This document shows, in pieces, positions 5,838 to 5,885 of a DNA stretch of 5,885 bases (position 1 is its first letter; every line of letters starts with the position of its first letter). The translations under genes and the position numbers were made by a program. This DNA comes from an uncultured Prevotella sp. (GTDB lineage Bacteria > Bacteroidota > Bacteroidia > Bacteroidales > Bacteroidaceae), in NCBI GenBank assembly GCA_945863825.1, contig CAMBBY010000105.1, forward strand, positions 1 through 5,885, given 5' to 3'. Under the pieces are notes generated by a model. That model ran no database searches. It saw nothing but the letters and a program-made list of their open reading frames with translations, and was not told the DNA's origin.

Positions 5838-5885
5838 CTGTCTCTTATACACATCTGACGCTGCCGACGATACTCCTTGTGTAGA
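5838..5885 (-). other. Illumina Nextera adapter contamination (not genomic)
   Basis: The last 48 bases read as the reverse complement of the Nextera i5-side adapter. CTGTCTCTTATACACATCT at 5838-5856 is the 19-bp Tn5 mosaic end. GACGCTGCCGACGA at 5857-5870 is the read-1 adapter stem. TACTCCTT at 5871-5878 is an 8-base index whose complement, AAGGAGTA, is Nextera i5 index 507. GTGTAGA at 5879-5885 begins the P5 sequence. Every segment is in the expected order and spacing, so this is untrimmed library adapter at a contig end. It is not a natural Tn5 insertion. Confidence 0.98.

Noticed and set aside
4847..5854. Antisense frame of 335 codons opposite the esterase
   Set aside because: It lies wholly over a gene with a clear catalytic triad, and its first residues (MCIRDR) are read from the Nextera adapter. 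It is a shadow frame with an artefactual start.
5838..5856. Natural Tn5/IS50 insertion indicated by the 19-bp mosaic end
   Set aside because: The bases after it are the synthetic adapter stem, an Illumina index and P5 sequence, not transposon DNA.

Overview
The window looks like a contig from a gut Bacteroidales, most likely a Prevotella/Segatella copri-type organism. The grounds are Bacteroidota-style promoters (TAnnTTTG boxes), A-rich start-codon contexts without Shine-Dalgarno sequences, an ORF6N-family protein, a BspA-like leucine-rich-repeat surface protein carrying YGX-type MBG repeats and the typical Prevotella C-terminal GLNIVKYSDGSVRK tail, and a secreted CE7-type acetyl esterase. 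The genus is inferred from family knowledge; no search was run.

Layout. (1) 1-880: the 3' part of an ORF6N DNA-binding-domain gene whose 5' end is missing or frame-disrupted near the contig edge, closed by a strong 12-bp hairpin. (2) About 890-1435: more than 500 bases with no convincing gene. It instead holds a promoter-like box, several stable inverted repeats and an intrinsic terminator with a T6 run at 1365-1370. I read this as a structured RNA of about 390 nt, either a leader/attenuator of the following genes or a free-standing small RNA. It is the best candidate here for an undescribed element. (3) 1436-4185: an AT-rich cassette with a 116-aa unknown protein followed by a secreted BspA-like protein with MBG repeats. 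The latter is split by one in-frame TAA at 3781, and its C-terminal tail continues in the same frame from the next codon. A terminator follows at 4221-4264. (4) 4340-5837: a well-formed Bacteroidota promoter, a 5' leader of about 130 nt with two mutually exclusive hairpins and a possible 29-codon ORF, and a nearly complete CE7 acetyl esterase gene with signal peptide and catalytic Ser/Asp/His.

(5) 5838-5885 is not genomic. It is the Illumina Nextera read-1-side adapter in reverse complement: the 19-bp mosaic end, the adapter stem, an 8-base i5 index and the start of the P5 sequence. The last 15 or so residues of the esterase reading frame are therefore artificial, and its true C-terminus lies off the contig.

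The genes do not form one pathway. ORF6N, the leader element and the surface-protein cassette look like accessory, possibly exchangeable DNA beside a more GC-rich carbohydrate-metabolism gene. Hand counts on two 60-base lines give 25% GC at 2101-2160 against 63% at 5401-5460.
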